NCBI RefSeq assembly: GCF_034258515.1 | Contig: NZ_CP139438.1 | Location: forward strand, 124,001-188,000 | Direction: 5' to 3' | From: Pseudarthrobacter oxydans | GTDB lineage: Bacteria > Actinomycetota > Actinomycetes > Actinomycetales > Micrococcaceae | Length of the DNA: 64,000 bases | The notes under the pieces: generated by a model | Seen by the model: the letters and a program-made list of their open reading frames with translations, nothing else | Databases searched by the model: none | Told to the model about the DNA's origin: nothing | Shown: piece by piece, positions 62,832 through 64,000 of the stretch | Layout of the letters: the number at the start of each line of letters is the position of its first letter | Position numbering within the stretch: the stretch's first letter is position 1 | Translations under genes and position numbers: made by a program

Positions 62832-64000
62832 AGCGCGCCGCCGGTTGCCGCGACGACTTTGCCGGTGCCGGCACCGACCCTGAAGGAGGTGGACAGCGTG
62901 GCCGCCGAGGCCTGCGCCGTCCGGTCGGCAAGGACGTACCAGTCCATCCGGACTCCCGCAGGAGTGACGTCCAGGACGGAGTATCCATGCGAGTCGAAGT
63001 CGAGGTACTTCACGTGGGGGTTGGCCGTCCTGATGGCCGCCTCCACCGCCAGGGAGGAGGTCCGCGGTGGAGCGTTCAGTATGTCGTCGAGGTTGTCACT
63101 GGTCACCGACGTGCAGACCAGTTCCGCCGCCACCGAATCGCCGGTGGTGGGGTAGGTCAGGGGGTCGGCGGGGAGGTCGCAGGCCCACCCGGAGTGGATG
63201 TCGCCGGTGAGGAAAACGGTGTCCTTGATTGCCTGGTCCCGCAGGTGCCGGACCACCCGGCTCCGGTCCGCCTCGTAGCCGTCCCACTGGTCCACGTTGT
63301 AGGGGACGCCGTCGACGGTGGTGCCGCCCATGAGCTTCTGGACCCCCGCCAGTTCGGCCAGGCTGAGCGTCGAGGGAACCCGGACGGGGGCAATCATCAC
63401 CGGGTTGCCCACCAGCTTCCACTGGGGGCCGCCGGAGGTGAGGTTGCCCAGCAGCCAGTCCATCTGCGCAGCTCCCGTGATGGTGCGGTCCGGGCTGTCC
63501 ACGGCGGGGTCGAGGCCGTTGGCGGCCTGCTGGCTCCGGTAGGAGCGGAGGTCCAGCATGGACAGGCTGGCCAGCGAACCGAAGTCAAGGCGGCGGTACA
63601 GCGGACCTCCGGGCTGGTAGCGCACGGGCATCCACTCCGCGTAGGCCTGGTTGGCAGCCGCGCGGCGTTCGGCCCAGGGCCCCTCTGCGCCCTCGGTGTG
63701 GTTTTCCGCTCCTCCGCTCCAGGCATCGTTGGCCGCTTCATGGTCGTCCCAGGTGACGATGAAGGGTGCAGCCGAATGCAGGGCCTGCAGGTCGGCGTCT
63801 GTTTTGTACTGGGCGTGCCGGCGCCGGTAATGCGAGAGGGTGGTCATTTCGACGGCGGGATCGTGCGGGCGTACGACGACGTCCCTCGCCTGGTATTCCC
63901 CGGGTGCGTACTCGTAGAGGTAATCGCCGAGGTGGAGCACGGCGTCGAGGTCCCCGCGCTGGGCGAGGTGGCGGTAGGAGCTGAAGTAGCCTGCCTGATA
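62828..64000 (-). CDS. phoD: PhoD-type alkaline phosphatase, 5' end outside window
   Basis: 390 C-terminal residues; the frame is open to the right edge (YFSSYRHLAQRGD before LHLGDYLYEY). The PhoD metallophosphatase core shows LHLGDYLYEY, VTWDDHEAANDAWSGG, DLRSYRSQ and VFLTGDIHSGWACDL. Releases phosphate from phosphodiesters and nucleotides; Ca2+/Fe3+ in the family. Coupled to the downstream phosphodiesterase by ATGA; a phosphate-scavenging pair. No PhoP box is visible in what remains. Confidence 0.92.
   Translation of the reverse strand, partial: YQAGYFSSYRHLAQRGDLDAVLHLGDYLYEYAPGEYQARDVVVRPHDPAVEMTTLSHYRRRHAQYKTDADLQALHSAAPFIVTWDDHEAANDAWSGGAENHTEGAEGPWAERRAAANQAYAEWMPVRYQPGGPLYRRLDFGSLASLSMLDLRSYRSQQAANGLDPAVDSPDRTITGAAQMDWLLGNLTSGGPQWKLVGNPVMIAPVRVPSTLSLAELAGVQKLMGGTTVDGVPYNVDQWDGYEADRSRVVRHLRDQAIKDTVFLTGDIHSGWACDLPADPLTYPTTGDSVAAELVCTSVTSDNLDDILNAPPRTSSLAVEAAIRTANPHVKYLDFDSHGYSVLDVTPAGVRMDWYVLADRTAQASAATLSTSFRVGAGTGKVVAATGGAL

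Noticed and set aside
1..64000. tRNA, rRNA or CRISPR arrays
   Set aside because: No T-loop GGTTCGA-type context with cloverleaf pairing, no rRNA core sequence and no regularly spaced repeats were noticed by eye; a covariance-model search would be decisive.

Overview
The window is high-GC DNA with dense short-overlap operons (ATGA/GTGA stop-start junctions), TANNNT-type leaderless promoters, LacI-type AGCGCT operators and families typical of Micrococcales. The best fit is a soil Arthrobacter/Pseudarthrobacter-type actinobacterium. The assignment rests on gene families and style; no rRNA or tRNA gene was recognised.

Layout. 1-2.75 kb is an accessory patch: a truncated glycine-zipper protein, a Tn3-type serine resolvase, a repeated res-like element, a small orphan gene and a decayed pseudogene. 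2.77-5.6 kb holds a TetR regulator divergent from putrescine oxidase, then a PNPOx-like protein. 5.6-8.7 kb is small housekeeping-type genes. 8.7-11.5 kb is an envelope/stress operon (DUF3618, holin-X, Ala-rich protein) facing a MarR regulator, with shared TAAGCATGCTTA-type palindromes. 11.5-16.9 kb carries a lipoprotein, an alditol-oxidase-like flavoenzyme, an amidase/agmatine deiminase operon and an alpha/beta hydrolase. 16.9-20.9 kb is a fructan locus (GH32 plus GH68 levansucrase). 21.1-29.1 kb is a cellobiose-type regulon: a secreted beta-helix protein divergent from cebEFG-bglC-cebR. 29.1-33.8 kb carries rsgA with a leader ORF, a zinc ribbon protein, a diguanylate cyclase and mptB. 33.8-39.3 kb is an unusual operon of acyl-CoA synthetase, 2-oxoacid dehydrogenase E1alpha/E1beta/E2 and an acyl carrier protein. 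39.4-47.6 kb has a Trypco1-like protein, a frameshifted phosphoribosyltransferase-hydrolase, two paralogous GT87 mannosyltransferases, hypothetical genes, an FAD monooxygenase and a flavin reductase. 47.7-52.4 kb is a DosR-regulon-like stress set (beta-CASP nuclease, Hsp20, DUF4383, erythromycin esterase-like, universal stress protein). 53.1-61.1 kb is a copper/heavy-metal island. 61.1-64 kb has a SnoaL-like protein and a pair of secreted phosphatases, the last running off the right edge.

How the genes work together. The clearest new inference is a polyamine regulon. A TetR gene and puo share an intergenic operator, and a near-identical perfect palindrome sits 12.5 kb away upstream of agmatine deiminase and an amidase. 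The set could convert agmatine through N-carbamoylputrescine and putrescine to 4-aminobutanal, with the amidase standing in for AguB. Three AGCGCT operators of CebR type put the beta-helix protein and the sugar importer under the LacI protein encoded at the end of that operon, pointing to beta-glucan or cello-oligosaccharide use. A separate perfect AGCGCT palindrome precedes levansucrase. A DosR-box-like sequence lies upstream of hsp20.
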